A stretch of DNA of 64,000 nucleotides from Glaciecola sp947496235 (GCF_050306235.1 NZ_JBLWFH010000005.1:248001-312000); one strand, 5' to 3'; counted from the stretch's first letter, positions 54,960 through 64,000 are shown. The notes: generated from the sequence alone by a model not told the origin. Program-made: numbers and translations.

Positions 54960-56573
54960 TTGTCTAAAAGCTCAACAACGGAAAATTCACAACAAAATAA
55001 TTCACCAAACAACAGTGGATGGTTTTCAAAATTTCTCTCCACGGTTGAGTGGCTAGGAAATTTATTACCTCATCCTATTACGTTGTTTGCTTCTTTGGCT
55101 TTATTTATCGTTATTCTCAGCGGTATTTTGGGATATTTCGATGTATCCGTACTCGACCCTCGTCCAGTGGGTGCTAAGGGCCGAGAGGCAGATGGGGTCA
55201 TTGAGGTCATCTCTTTACTCAATGCAGAAGGTTTGCAACGCATTGTCACTGGCTTAGTTACCAATTTTACTGGTTTTGCGCCACTTGGCACTGTATTAGT
55301 GGCTCTTCTTGGCGTCTCGGTGGCTGAACATTCTGGTTTGTTGGCTACCATTATGCGCGCAATGGTAATGAATGCTTCTAAAACCGCAGTAACTGTAGTG
55401 GTGGTTTTCGCCGGCGTGGTCTCCAATACTGCATCAGAGTTGGGCTACGTGGTCTTAATTCCTTTGGCAGCTATGATCTTCCATTCTTTGGGCCGACATC
55501 CTTTGGCGGGGCTTGCCGCTGCTTTTGCCGGTGTTTCCGCAGGGTATAGTGCAAACTTACTATTAGGTACAGTTGATCCCTTATTGTCAGGGATTACCCA
55601 AGACGCGGCTAGAATGATAGATCCAGAATACATTGTAGGGCCTGAAGTTAATTGGTATTTCATGTTTGTTAGTACCTTTTTAGTGGCCGCTATGGGGGCT
55701 TTTGTCACTGAAAAAATTGTAGAACCTCGGCTAGGTAAATATGACCCCTCTGAGGCTGCCATAGATCTTGGGCAACAAAAAATGGAAGAGCCCAATGCCC
55801 AAGAAATAAAAGCAATGAAGTGGGCAGGGGTAGCCTTTGTGGTCGTCTGCGGTATATTGGCGCTAACCATAGTGCCGGAAAATGGTATTTTACGTCACCC
55901 AGAAACGGGTGCAGTTGCTGGTAGTCCATTTTTAAAAGGAATTGTGGCTTTTATCTTTATTACCTTTGCAATTCCAGGTTTTGTGTATGGCCGAATTGCT
56001 GGGACCATGAAAAATGACCGGGACATCATTGATGCCATGGCGAAAAGCATGGGGTCTATGGGGCTATACATCACCTTAGTGTTTTTCGCAGCTCAATTTG
56101 TGGCCTTTTTTAAATGGACAAATCTTGGCACTGTGTTGGCAGTGAAAGGTGCCGCTTTCTTACAAGCTACCGGCTTCGATGGACCTGAAGTATTTGTGCT
56201 ATTTATTCTCATGTGTGGCGTTGTGAATCTATCCTTAGGTAGTGCTTCAGCTCAATGGGCGGTGACGGCACCTATTTTTGTCCCTATGTTGATGCTCATT
56301 GGCTTTGCGCCTGAAACTATTCAAGCGGCATACAGAATAGGAGATTCTGTGACCAATGTAATTTCACCTATGATGAGTTACTTTGGGCTCATTTTGGCCA
56401 TAGCGGCCAGATACAAAAAAGATTTGGGAATGGGTACTCTAATTGCCACTATGTTGCCTTACACCCTAGTCTTTATTGTTGGATGGTCCATATTATTTTA
56501 TATTTGGGTATTCTTATTCGGCTTCCCTGTTGGTCCAGGTGCAGAAACCTACTATACCCCGGTGACAGGCTAG
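54960..56573 (+). CDS. AbgT family transporter
   Basis: This 537-residue inner-membrane transporter starts at TTG (54960), after GAGGAACC. It has many helices and the AbgT features ILSGILGYFDVSV, GLVTNFTGFAPLGTVLVALL and GVAEHSGLLATIMRAMV-type sequence. AbgT proteins move p-aminobenzoyl-glutamate, or export sulfonamide-like antimetabolites. It stands alone with a terminator at 56590. Which substrate it carries is unknown. Confidence 0.87.
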   Translation: MSKSSTTENSQQNNSPNNSGWFSKFLSTVEWLGNLLPHPITLFASLALFIVILSGILGYFDVSVLDPRPVGAKGREADGVIEVISLLNAEGLQRIVTGLVTNFTGFAPLGTVLVALLGVSVAEHSGLLATIMRAMVMNASKTAVTVVVVFAGVVSNTASELGYVVLIPLAAMIFHSLGRHPLAGLAAAFAGVSAGYSANLLLGTVDPLLSGITQDAARMIDPEYIVGPEVNWYFMFVSTFLVAAMGAFVTEKIVEPRLGKYDPSEAAIDLGQQKMEEPNAQEIKAMKWAGVAFVVVCGILALTIVPENGILRHPETGAVAGSPFLKGIVAFIFITFAIPGFVYGRIAGTMKNDRDIIDAMAKSMGSMGLYITLVFFAAQFVAFFKWTNLGTVLAVKGAAFLQATGFDGPEVFVLFILMCGVVNLSLGSASAQWAVTAPIFVPMLMLIGFAPETIQAAYRIGDSVTNVISPMMSYFGLILAIAARYKKDLGMGTLIATMLPYTLVFIVGWSILFYIWVFLFGFPVGPGAETYYTPVTG

Positions 56574-56589
56574 TATTTGGCAAAATGTT

Positions 56590-56621
56590 AAGTTGGCATT
56601 TGGTCTTAGTGCCAACTTTTT
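56590..56621 (+). terminator. Rho-independent terminator after the AbgT gene
   Basis: AAGTTGGCA (56590-56598) pairs with TGCCAACTT (56610-56618), followed by TT and C. It separates the transporter from hemH. Confidence 0.8.
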
Positions 56622-56656
56622 CGTATAACAAGCTAATTAACTAAAAATCATTACTT

Positions 56657-57736
56657 ATGAAGTTTAAGGCGCAGACAGCATTTACTCATCAACAGCGGGA
56701 TAAGTTAGGTGTTCTGATTACCAACTTAGGCACACCTGAAGCACCTACTGCTCAGGCGTTAAAACCTTATTTAAAACAATTTTTATCTGATCCTAGAGTG
56801 GTTGAAGTTCCTAAATTAATTTGGTGGTTCATTTTAAATGGCATCATATTGAATATTCGACCTAAGCGATCAGCAAAAGCCTATGAAACTGTGTGGACGG
56901 ATGAAGGATCACCCTTATTAACTCATACCAAGGCGCAAGCTACTGCAATAGATAATAAGCTTAAGGCAGAATTTGGCGATCAGGTAGTGGTAGATTTTGC
57001 TATGCGCTATGGTCAACCTTCGGTGACATCCGCAATAGACAAAATGCTAAACTCAGGGGTTAGAAAATTATTGGTATTGCCTTTGTATCCTCAATATTGT
57101 GCTTCAACTACAGCGTCCACCTTTGACGCTGTTGCAGAAGATTTTACTCAGCGCCGATGGATACCTGAATTACGTTTTATTAATCAATATCATGATAATC
57201 CCAGCTACATTAAATGCGTAGCCGACAAAATTAGAGCGCATCGAGAAGTCCATGGAAACGCAGATAAGCTCGTTTTTTCTTATCATGGCATTCCAAAACG
57301 TTATTTGCTTAATGGCGACCCTTATCATTGTCAATGTTACAAAACGTCTCGCCTTATTGCGACCGAACTAGGCTTATCAGAAGACGAGTATTTAACCAGC
57401 TTTCAATCAAGATTTGGTCGCGAAGAATGGTTGAAACCATACACCGATGAAACCTTAAAGTCGCTACCTGCAAAGGGTGTGAAAAGTGTACAAATTGTTT
57501 GCCCAGGCTTTTCATCTGATTGTTTGGAAACTATAGAAGAAATTGGCGAAGAAAACCGAGAGTATTTTCTGCATAGTGGTGGTGAAAGTTATCAATACAT
57601 AGCCGCTCTAAATAGTGATGAACAACACATCGATATGCTGGTTGGATTAGTTAAAGAGAATATTGCTGGCTGGCAGATAGAACAAGACACGACACAAAGA
57701 GCGCAACTTGCAAAAGCTTTGGGTGCAGATAAATGA
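56657..57736 (+). CDS. hemH: Ferrochelatase
   Basis: This 359-residue enzyme inserts ferrous iron into protoporphyrin IX in the last step of heme synthesis. The N-terminal LGVLITNLGTPEAPTAQALK, KLVFSYHGIPKRYLLNGDPY with the active-site His, and PGFSSDCLETIEEIGEENRE are characteristic. Its end overlaps the DUF4112 start by four bases (ATGA), so the two are coupled. HemE is also in this window. Confidence 0.95.
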   Translation: MKFKAQTAFTHQQRDKLGVLITNLGTPEAPTAQALKPYLKQFLSDPRVVEVPKLIWWFILNGIILNIRPKRSAKAYETVWTDEGSPLLTHTKAQATAIDNKLKAEFGDQVVVDFAMRYGQPSVTSAIDKMLNSGVRKLLVLPLYPQYCASTTASTFDAVAEDFTQRRWIPELRFINQYHDNPSYIKCVADKIRAHREVHGNADKLVFSYHGIPKRYLLNGDPYHCQCYKTSRLIATELGLSEDEYLTSFQSRFGREEWLKPYTDETLKSLPAKGVKSVQIVCPGFSSDCLETIEEIGEENREYFLHSGGESYQYIAALNSDEQHIDMLVGLVKENIAGWQIEQDTTQRAQLAKALGADK

Positions 57737-58191
57737 GTGAGCAAAAAGACCAAGATTCTTACGAATTTCGTGCGCCAAAAGAACTACTTAAAGCCCAGTC
57801 TTTAGCCAACTTGTTAGATTATTCTGTACGCATTCCAATTATTAACTTCCACATTGGTTTGGATTCTTTAATAGGGCTAATTCCAGGTGTTGGGGATGGC
57901 TTGATGATGTTACTTTCTCTACGCATCATTTGGTTAGCGCGTAAAATGAATGTACCTAAACCTCTGATCTCAGTTATGTTACGCAATACTGTTATCGACT
58001 TTGCTCTGGGCTTGATTCCTATAGTGGGTGATATTGCAGATATGGTATTTAAAGCTAACATTCGAAATGTGCGCATAATGGAGAAATATTGGGTATCGCA
58101 AAATAAAGATGCCATTGATGCCATGTCGGCGAAAAAATTACAACAATGGGAAGAACAACAAGAAAAACTCGACTCTCACACCGATGGGTAA
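57733..58191 (+). CDS. DUF4112 membrane protein
   Basis: This 152-residue protein has the DUF4112 pattern: IGLDSLIGLIPGVGDGLMML and DFALGLIPIVGDIADMVFKA, each with a conserved PGVGD/PIVGD motif around a membrane helix. The function of the family is unknown. It is coupled to hemH by the ATGA overlap and is convergent with the DUF2237 gene; their ends overlap by 16 bases. Confidence 0.82.
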   Translation: MSEQKDQDSYEFRAPKELLKAQSLANLLDYSVRIPIINFHIGLDSLIGLIPGVGDGLMMLLSLRIIWLARKMNVPKPLISVMLRNTVIDFALGLIPIVGDIADMVFKANIRNVRIMEKYWVSQNKDAIDAMSAKKLQQWEEQQEKLDSHTDG

Positions 58192-58541
58192 GCATGTTTT
58201 TCTAAATCTTCTAACTTGACCAATTCTAGGGCTTTACTATTGGTTGCCGCGAGAATCACAGGTGGTGCTACTCCTGCGACCAATGCTTGCTGCCATCGAC
58301 TGGCACATAAACACCAGCGATCGCCAGGCTTTAATCCAGGAAATGAATATTGGGGCATAGGTGTGATAAGATCATTGCCCATAGATTTTGAATAATTGAG
58401 AAATTCTGTTGTCATAATTGCACAAACACTGTGGTTGCCAAAATCGCCATCAGGAACATAACAGAATCCTTCACGCGTAAAACCTGTATTTCCACAACAA
58501 AGGAGCAGAGGATTACCATAAACATTGGTCGCATTGGCCAT
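58176..58541 (-). CDS. DUF2237 family protein
   Basis: This 121-residue protein, from ATG 58541 (behind GGAGTCC), shows the DUF2237 features: NVYGNPLLLCCGNTGFTREG, GDFGNHSVCAIMT and PGDRWCLCASRWQQALVAG, with conserved Cys. Family function is unknown. An in-frame ATG at 58553 is upstream but less well placed for the ribosome binding site. It is convergent with and slightly overlaps the DUF4112 gene. Confidence 0.82.
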   Translation of the reverse strand: MANATNVYGNPLLLCCGNTGFTREGFCYVPDGDFGNHSVCAIMTTEFLNYSKSMGNDLITPMPQYSFPGLKPGDRWCLCASRWQQALVAGVAPPVILAATNSKALELVKLEDLEKHAYPSV

Positions 58542-58593
58542 AATGGACTCCAATTATTAAACGTAAAGAAGTGAACGCTTTATAAGGTATACG

Positions 58594-59373
58594 ATGTTAG
58601 ATAAAAGTGAGCTTAAATCAGTTACCAGTCAAGATACAACCCTTTCATCCGAGGAAATCGCAAGATTTGATCGCATGGCCGAGCAATGGTGGGATCCCAA
58701 TGGGGATTATAAGATGGCATTGCTATTTAACGAGGCAAGGGTAGCGTATTTTGTTGAGACTATATGCAGCCATTTTAAACGCAGTGCGAGTGCCCGAAAT
58801 TGTCTTTCTGGATTGAACATTTTGGATTTAGGCTGTGGTGGAGGCTTAGTCAGTGAGGCTTTGGCGCTCAAGGGAGCAAAAGTTGTCGGTATTGATGCCA
58901 GCCAAACCAGCGTTGAGGTAGCTAAACGTCATGCGGTGAAATCGGGCGTTTCTGTGGATTATCGCCATCAGACCTCCAAGCAATTAGTTGATGCCCGAGA
59001 AAGCTTTGATGTTGTAATCAATGCTGAAGTTATCGAACACGTTCCCGATCAAAAAACCTTAGTCAAACACTGTGCTTATCTTACCAGAGTGGGGGGACTA
59101 ACAATTCTTGCGACTTTGAATCGAACAGTTAAATCCTATTTTTTTGGCATCATTGGTGCTGAATATATTATGCGATACTTGCCTGTGGGAACGCACTCTT
59201 GGGGCCTTTTTGTCACGCCTCTTGAACTTAATAGTTGGGCCTCTATGAGTCGTCTTCAGTTAATTGAAGAAAAGGGTATGAGTTACAACATGTTTACCAA
59301 ATCGTGGAAACTGAACGCGAATTTAAGTGTTAACTATGTGCAGGTGTATAAAAAGCTACCACCGCAAAACTAA
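58594..59373 (+). CDS. ubiG: 3-demethylubiquinol / 2-polyprenyl-6-hydroxyphenol O-methyltransferase UbiG
   Basis: This 259-residue SAM-dependent methyltransferase catalyses both O-methylations of ubiquinone synthesis. The SAM site is NILDLGCGGGLVSEALALKG, preceded by the UbiG motif FDRMAEQWWDPNGDYKMALLF, and followed by VINAEVIEHVPD. The YLPVGTHSWGLFVTPLELNS region also matches UbiG. It is divergent from DUF2237 and stands alone. A region of about 190 bases follows. Confidence 0.93.
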   Translation: MLDKSELKSVTSQDTTLSSEEIARFDRMAEQWWDPNGDYKMALLFNEARVAYFVETICSHFKRSASARNCLSGLNILDLGCGGGLVSEALALKGAKVVGIDASQTSVEVAKRHAVKSGVSVDYRHQTSKQLVDARESFDVVINAEVIEHVPDQKTLVKHCAYLTRVGGLTILATLNRTVKSYFFGIIGAEYIMRYLPVGTHSWGLFVTPLELNSWASMSRLQLIEEKGMSYNMFTKSWKLNANLSVNYVQVYKKLPPQN

Positions 59374-59564
59374 GGTTTATTCTTAACTCGAATAAATTCC
59401 TCGGAGGTATTTGAAATTTTAGCGAAAAATAAAGCTTATGCGCTAAAGCAAATAGGTGTTTTTACCGATGAATCTATACATTGATAGGCGTCTTTCGTCT
59501 TTATCACTGAGCCCGATACTGCGGCGTAGAATAATCAATAAAATTGTCTGTTTTGGAATATTGA

Positions 59565-60644
59565 ATGCTATATGACCTCATAGCCGTTCTTAACTTGATC
59601 TTAATACTAGTGCTGGTTGCTTTAGTATTATTTAGGGATCGTCAAATTCAAAACAAGAAAACGCGCCACATCAAACAACAAAGTGAGAAGAGCTGGCCTA
59701 GCCACACCAATTTAGACTCCCAAGCATTGGATAATCGTTTGCTTAAGCAGGCGGATGATGCGGTAAAATTTACCCAAACCTTTCAAAAGTTTGTGCCCAA
59801 ACAATTTTTAGCCCATTTTACTCGCAGTGGATTTGATTCTATTCAACTAGGTCAGGCGATTGAAGCTGACGTGTCGATACTTTTTTGTGATATCCGAGGT
59901 TTTACTACCTTAGCTGAAAAGATGCCCCCGAAAGATTTAATTACCTTCTTGAATTCTTATTTTTATCGTATGAATGATCCTATTCACGAAAACGGTGGTT
60001 TCATCGATAAATTTATTGGTGATGCCATTATGGCATTATTTGACCGACCGGATAGCGAGCAAGCCAATAATGCTTATGATGCTATTAAAGCTTCTTCTGA
60101 GCTTTATCGCGCGTTAGAGTTGTATAATAGTCATCGTAAAAAGACAGGGTACGATCCTGTAAGAATTGGCGTTGGCGTACATCATGGGTCTGTGGTAATT
60201 GGTACTGTTGGCTCTGAAGATCGCATGGATACAACGGTAATTGGAGATGCAGTTAACGTAGCAGAAAGGGTGGAAAAACTCAGCGCCGTCTATGAAGTCG
60301 ATATTTTGGTTACTGACGATCTACTTGAGCGTGCTTTAGAAAAAGGTCGTTTCGCCTACCGCTTTGTTGATCGCCTTAAAGTCAGAGGCCGTGAAAAGTC
60401 ATTAGATGTGTATGAAATCTTGGAACACCTAGCATCTGATGTTATTCAGCAAAAGCTTGAAGTCGCCAGATTAATTCAATCGGGTGTAAAACATAGACTA
60501 AAATCTGAATGGGATTTGGCAATAAAGGAATTTGAGCAGGCAATTTCTATGAACCCTGATGACAGATTAGCCTTTTATCATCTTAAACGGTGTATAGAAA
60601 TTAAAAATTCTCACATTGAAATGGCAGATATAAACACACTCTAG
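59565..60644 (+). CDS. Class III adenylate cyclase with C-terminal TPR-like segment
   Basis: This 359-residue protein has an N-terminal membrane helix (LIAVLNLILILVLVALVLF), a linker and a class III cyclase domain at about 85-275. Metal Asp residues lie in LFCDIRGFTTLAEKM and FIGDAIMALF, the adenine-selecting Lys in FIDKFIG, and the transition-state Asn and Arg in GDAVNVAERVE. The C terminus (WDLAIKEFEQAISMNPDDRL) contains one TPR-like unit. It probably makes cAMP at the inner membrane. No other signalling gene is next to it. The regulator is unknown. Confidence 0.87.
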   Translation: MLYDLIAVLNLILILVLVALVLFRDRQIQNKKTRHIKQQSEKSWPSHTNLDSQALDNRLLKQADDAVKFTQTFQKFVPKQFLAHFTRSGFDSIQLGQAIEADVSILFCDIRGFTTLAEKMPPKDLITFLNSYFYRMNDPIHENGGFIDKFIGDAIMALFDRPDSEQANNAYDAIKASSELYRALELYNSHRKKTGYDPVRIGVGVHHGSVVIGTVGSEDRMDTTVIGDAVNVAERVEKLSAVYEVDILVTDDLLERALEKGRFAYRFVDRLKVRGREKSLDVYEILEHLASDVIQQKLEVARLIQSGVKHRLKSEWDLAIKEFEQAISMNPDDRLAFYHLKRCIEIKNSHIEMADINTL

Positions 60645-60732
60645 TAATTATCCATTATTCAAATTCAAAATAGGCAGTTCGGTAAAATTCTGCCACACTT
60701 AGCTCAAACTGCGTTAATAAGAGCTAAAGCAA

Positions 60733-61341
60733 ATGCGAATTTTTGATACCAAAACAGCCCCTACACCTCGTCGAGTTAGAATTTTCCTAGCAGAAAAAGG
60801 CATCGAAATGGAATACGTGCAGATTGATTTGCAGAAGGGCGAAAACTTATCCCCAGAAATGCGTGCTAAAAATCCTATCGGTAAAATTCCAGTATTAGAA
60901 CTGGATGATGGAACCTGTATCAGTGAAAGCGATGCCATTTGTACTTATTTTGAAGCCTTGCATCCTGAACCTCCCTTAATGGGGCGCACACCTTTGGAAA
61001 AAGGCGTTATTGCACAATGGGCTCGACAAGTAGAATTTGGTTTATTTATGCAAGTCGGAATGTGTTTTCAACACTCTACTGGATATTTTAAAGACCGTAT
61101 GAATCCGATTCCAGAATGGGGCGCTGAAGCCGGAAAAAATGCCAGTAAATTCCTGCATTTATTGAACAAACGACTAGCCACACTAGACTATGTAGCAGGA
61201 GATAGTTTCAGTATCGCGGATATTACGGCTTTATGTGCCATAGATTTTGCGCGGGTGGTGAATATTCGAATAGATGAAAAGCAGACCGCTTTGCAACAGT
61301 GGTACAATAAAGTCAGTAGCAGGCCTTCAGCGAAAGCCTGA
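60733..61341 (+). CDS. Glutathione S-transferase
   Basis: This 202-residue protein has a thioredoxin-like N domain (MRIFDTKTAPTPRRVRIFLA, with NPIGKIPVLELDDG and SESDAICTYFE as glutathione-binding loops) and an all-helical C domain (DYVAGDSFSIADITALCAID). The length is typical. A typical catalytic Ser or Cys is not obvious in the first helix; Thr residues near TAPTP may act. Its substrate is unknown. The gene is monocistronic. Confidence 0.88.
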   Translation: MRIFDTKTAPTPRRVRIFLAEKGIEMEYVQIDLQKGENLSPEMRAKNPIGKIPVLELDDGTCISESDAICTYFEALHPEPPLMGRTPLEKGVIAQWARQVEFGLFMQVGMCFQHSTGYFKDRMNPIPEWGAEAGKNASKFLHLLNKRLATLDYVAGDSFSIADITALCAIDFARVVNIRIDEKQTALQQWYNKVSSRPSAKA

Positions 61342-61366
61342 TACTGCTAGAGTGCGCTGGAATTAA

Positions 61367-61996
61367 TCAGGATAAAGACCAGGCTCGGGTTGATGCCGTC
61401 ATTTGCATATCTTCGTAATTTCCAGGTACTTGATCGTAAGCAAGTACCTTTTCACCTACTAGTTGTGAATTCACATAGGCTTCAAGCACAATTGAGCGCA
61501 AGTTAAACAAAAAGCTATACAGATAATATTGGTCATCCTTCTTAGCTTCTTTGTTTTGTCCATTAATAAGCCATAGCATTTGTTCTTGCAGTTTAGCTGG
61601 CAAATTGTACATGCTGTAAACAATCTCTGTTTGTTGTTTATTCGACAAACTCACAAAATTGCTATTCAGATTTTTTTCACAATAGGCATCAAATACCTGC
61701 ATGCCTTTTTTAAACTTCTGTTGCTCATCTTCATCTAACAGTTTGGCGAACAGCATATCTAAAAACGGAATTGTCGCTACTGCTTCCGCCCCAGGAACAT
61801 CCTTTGAAGATGGTATAATGACATGACTAATTTGTTCCAACATATGTGCTTGTTCAGAGCTTAAATACTGCCACTCTCTAACATTATTAGACTGTGCATA
61901 AGCGGTGTTTAGCATGCCTATAATACTTGAAGAAGAAATAACAAGACCAGAACCTAAAGCGATAGATTTTAACGCCTGTCTACGAGTCATATTCAT
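61367..61996 (-). CDS. Gluconate 2-dehydrogenase subunit 3 family protein (Tat-exported)
   Basis: This 209-residue protein starts with a twin-arginine signal (TRRQALKSIALGSGLVISSS) and is of the small-subunit (subunit 3) family of membrane gluconate and sugar dehydrogenases. The body (EQISHVIIPSSKDVPGAEAV) matches. It partners the GMC oxidoreductase gene upstream, overlapping it by four bases (ATGA). The large subunit has no signal, so it is probably carried through the Tat system with this subunit. The cytochrome c subunit of related enzymes is not visible here. Confidence 0.85.
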   Translation of the reverse strand: MNMTRRQALKSIALGSGLVISSSSIIGMLNTAYAQSNNVREWQYLSSEQAHMLEQISHVIIPSSKDVPGAEAVATIPFLDMLFAKLLDEDEQQKFKKGMQVFDAYCEKNLNSNFVSLSNKQQTEIVYSMYNLPAKLQEQMLWLINGQNKEAKKDDQYYLYSFLFNLRSIVLEAYVNSQLVGEKVLAYDQVPGNYEDMQMTASTRAWSLS

Positions 61997-63675
61997 AGTT
62001 TATTCTCCTTTATGAGGTTGGCAGCGTAATTTGCGGCTCGCGCCGTAAACGCCATATAAGTCAAGGAAGGATTCTGGCAAGCAGCCGAGGTCATGAAAGC
62101 GCCATCAGTGACAAATACATTGGGTACTTCGTGCACCTGATTATAACCATTTAGCACTGATGTTTTAGGATCTCGGCCCATGCGAGCTGTGCCCATTTCA
62201 TGAATACCAAGACCAATGCCATAGCTGTTTTCAAAAGTATGCACATTTTTATATCCGGCTCGCTCGAATATCTTCTTAGCTTGTACCTTCATATCTTCGC
62301 GCATGGCAAGTTCGTTTTTCTGCAGTTCAGCAGAGAAGGTAATGGTCGGAATACCCCATTTATCGCGTTTATCAAAGTTAAGGCGCATATGGTTTTTGTG
62401 ATTTGGTAAAATCTCACCAAATGCCATCATACCAATTCGCCATTTACCAGGTTTGGTGATCTTGTCTTTAAGAGGTTCGCCGACAGATAATTCACGCACT
62501 GCTGTAGTCCAGTTTTCACGGTTAGCAGAACCTTGGAAACCATAACCACGAACAAAATCTTTTGCTTGAGACTCTTCATCCATATTTCTAAATCTAGGAA
62601 TGTAAAAGCCATTTGCTCGTCGACCTTTATAGAACATATCATCAAAGCCATCGACTTCAGCAGAAGCGCCTATGCCGAGGTGATGGTCCATAATATTGTG
62701 ACCTAGCTCACCAGAATCATTGCCAAGCCCGTTAGGAAAACGCTCAGAAACAGAATTCAAGAGAATAGACGCTGACGCCAATGCAGACGCACAACTGAAT
62801 ATGACTTTGGCAAACACTTGAGATTTTTCCATAGTCTCAGCGTCGATAATATTTACCCCAATGGCACGTTTTTTATCATCATCGTAGATAATGGAGTGCA
62901 CAATAGCATTGTTGCGAATTTCGCAATTTCCGGTCGCTAAAGCGGCAGGGAGTGTTGATGATAGGCTACTAAAATATCCCCCAAACGGACATCCAGCACT
63001 GCATCTATTGCGGTACTGACACTTATTTCGCCCTTTGAAAGGTGTATTGTCAGTGATATGTGCGGTGCGACCTATGGTTAATAGATAGTTGTTACCCCAT
63101 GTGGCCATTTTATTTTGCAAGTCTCTTTCGACCGCGTTGAGATGCATAGGGGCTAAGAACTTTCCATCGGGTATTTGGGCGATGCCTAAATTTTCTCCTG
63201 AAACACCAATAAAACTCTCTACTTTGTCATACCAAGGCTTGATATCCGCATAGCGTACTGGCCAATCGACGCCAATATTTTCTTTTTTATTCGCTTCGAA
63301 ATCTAAATCACCCAAGCGATAGCTTTGGCGTCCCCAGGTAATAGAACGGCCACCTGTGTGGTAACCTCGCATCCAATCAAAGCGTTTGTCTTCGTAATAA
63401 GGATGTTCTTTATCATTTACGAACCAATGGGACATAGACGGACTGGTAGTATACCCAGTGCGGTTTTGTTTGAATTGATTTTCTAGTGCTTCTGGTGAAG
63501 GGCGTCCTTTTAATTCAAAGTCCCATGGATCCATCCACATGGTTTTATAGTCTTTGATATGCTCAATGTTGCGACCTCTTTCCAGCACTAAGGTCTTTAA
63601 TCCATTTTCGCTGAGCTCCTTTGCTGCCCAACCGCCAGAAATGCCACTGCCAATTACTATTGCATCATAGGCCAT
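61993..63675 (-). CDS. GMC family FAD-dependent oxidoreductase (sugar or gluconate dehydrogenase large subunit)
   Basis: This 560-residue flavoprotein has the FAD motif AIVIGSGISGGWAAKELSEN with ERGR, the GMC N-terminal and C-terminal domains, and the HEMGTARMGRDP and CQNPSLTYMAF segments near the end. The CQYRNRCSAGCPFGG region has three Cys, as in dehydrogenases that may bind an iron-sulfur cluster. It has no signal peptide of its own. It is the first gene of the pair with the Tat-signalled subunit 3. The substrate is probably a sugar or sugar acid; I cannot say which. Confidence 0.87.
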   Translation of the reverse strand: MAYDAIVIGSGISGGWAAKELSENGLKTLVLERGRNIEHIKDYKTMWMDPWDFELKGRPSPEALENQFKQNRTGYTTSPSMSHWFVNDKEHPYYEDKRFDWMRGYHTGGRSITWGRQSYRLGDLDFEANKKENIGVDWPVRYADIKPWYDKVESFIGVSGENLGIAQIPDGKFLAPMHLNAVERDLQNKMATWGNNYLLTIGRTAHITDNTPFKGRNKCQYRNRCSAGCPFGGYFSSLSSTLPAALATGNCEIRNNAIVHSIIYDDDKKRAIGVNIIDAETMEKSQVFAKVIFSCASALASASILLNSVSERFPNGLGNDSGELGHNIMDHHLGIGASAEVDGFDDMFYKGRRANGFYIPRFRNMDEESQAKDFVRGYGFQGSANRENWTTAVRELSVGEPLKDKITKPGKWRIGMMAFGEILPNHKNHMRLNFDKRDKWGIPTITFSAELQKNELAMREDMKVQAKKIFERAGYKNVHTFENSYGIGLGIHEMGTARMGRDPKTSVLNGYNQVHEVPNVFVTDGAFMTSAACQNPSLTYMAFTARAANYAANLIKENKL

Positions 63676-63902
63676 AAATTATCTCGCTGTTATTATCTTT
63701 TTATAAACGATTGGCGCATTATGCCAGCACGTCTTTGTTAACATCAATTTAAAGTTTCACCTAATAATACTCGCTATTGAATATGTTGCGATTGTTAAAA
63801 ATGACAACGCGGTTTTAAAAATTCGCAATTTTTGTCAAGTTTAGTGCGTTTCATTGTTTTACTATTGGTTTATTGTTAGAAAACGCAAAGCCTTGTTGTG
63901 AG

Positions 63903-64000
63903 ATGTATAAACTAAAAATCCAGAAAGCCCTGTTATTTGCAGAACAGAATCTTGATCAGCCATTAGGGTTAGAACAACTAGCTCTACAAGCGGGTATTTC
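63903..64000 (+). CDS. AraC-family regulator, N-terminal fragment (runs off window edge)
   Basis: From ATG 63903 the last 98 bases encode MYKLKIQKALLFAEQNLDQP and then LGLEQLALQAGIS. The helix-turn-helix beginning (QALAxxAGIS-type) is that of AraC/XylS family regulators. This family usually carries its DNA-binding part at the C terminus, so here the HTH is at the N terminus, as in the Rob/SoxS-like effector-binding branch. It is divergent from the GMC gene and may regulate it. The rest lies outside the window. Confidence 0.7.
   Translation, partial: MYKLKIQKALLFAEQNLDQPLGLEQLALQAGI

Noticed and set aside
55070..55929. Minus-strand open frames opposite the AbgT transporter
   Set aside because: They are antisense shadows of a membrane protein with no independent start signals.

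Overview
The window is a chromosomal segment of a Gram-negative marine gammaproteobacterium, most likely an Alteromonadales/Alteromonadaceae member (Paraglaciecola, Aliiglaciecola or Glaciecola type). The evidence is the conserved tsaE-amiB-mutL-miaA-hfq-hflX-hflK-hflC block, low to moderate G+C, several PEP-CTERM-like surface proteins, an OprF-like OmpA porin, a ubiquinone gene, and many metallopeptidase and serine-peptidase lipoproteins. I saw no tRNA, rRNA, IS element, prophage or CRISPR array. The only mobile element is an intein inside dnaB.

Layout. 1-7.1 kb is an accessory, surface-protein region: a lipoprotein gene and a dockerin-type secreted protein gene, each cut by one in-frame stop codon; two genes with PEP-CTERM-like tails, one behind a clear sigma-54 (-24/-12) element; a MetX-like hydrolase and a glutathionyl-hydroquinone reductase. 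7.1-24.6 kb holds an EAL protein, RNase Z, a Fur-box-controlled siderophore-interacting reductase, an M3 peptidase lipoprotein next to a near-perfect Zur-type palindrome, a nuclease/phosphatase fusion lipoprotein, an S9 peptidase, fumC with a TauE-type permease, a MOSC protein, an ECF sigma operon with a DUF4097 protein, and a TPR membrane protein. 25.0-31.5 kb is a beta-glucan oligosaccharide locus: SSS symporter, GH94 phosphorylase, GH5 glucanase lipoprotein and a convergent LacI regulator, with LacI-type palindromes upstream. 31.8-34.5 kb is dnaB, interrupted by a 429-residue intein between the Lys and Thr of the Walker A motif. 34.5-49.7 kb is mainly housekeeping: OmpA, CheX, Zur, NudC, HemE, QueG, NnrD/E and the tsaE-to-hflC cluster. 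49.8-54.7 kb is a compact four-gene minus-strand operon: coiled-coil protein; membrane protein with a cytoplasmic roadblock/longin-like domain and a periplasmic OmpA domain; Ras-like GTPase; PAS-GGDEF-EAL protein. 54.9-64 kb holds an AbgT transporter, hemH, DUF4112, DUF2237, ubiG, a class III cyclase, a GST, a Tat-exported GMC dehydrogenase pair and the start of an AraC regulator.

The most promising candidate for an undescribed system is the 49.8-54.7 kb operon. It looks like a device linking a small GTPase in the cytoplasm to a peptidoglycan-anchored transmembrane protein and to cyclic-di-GMP turnover. Other points worth a second look are the decayed homing endonuclease in the DnaB intein, the Zur-type palindrome beside the M3 peptidase, and the two in-frame stops in surface-protein genes, both explicable by C:G to T:A transitions.
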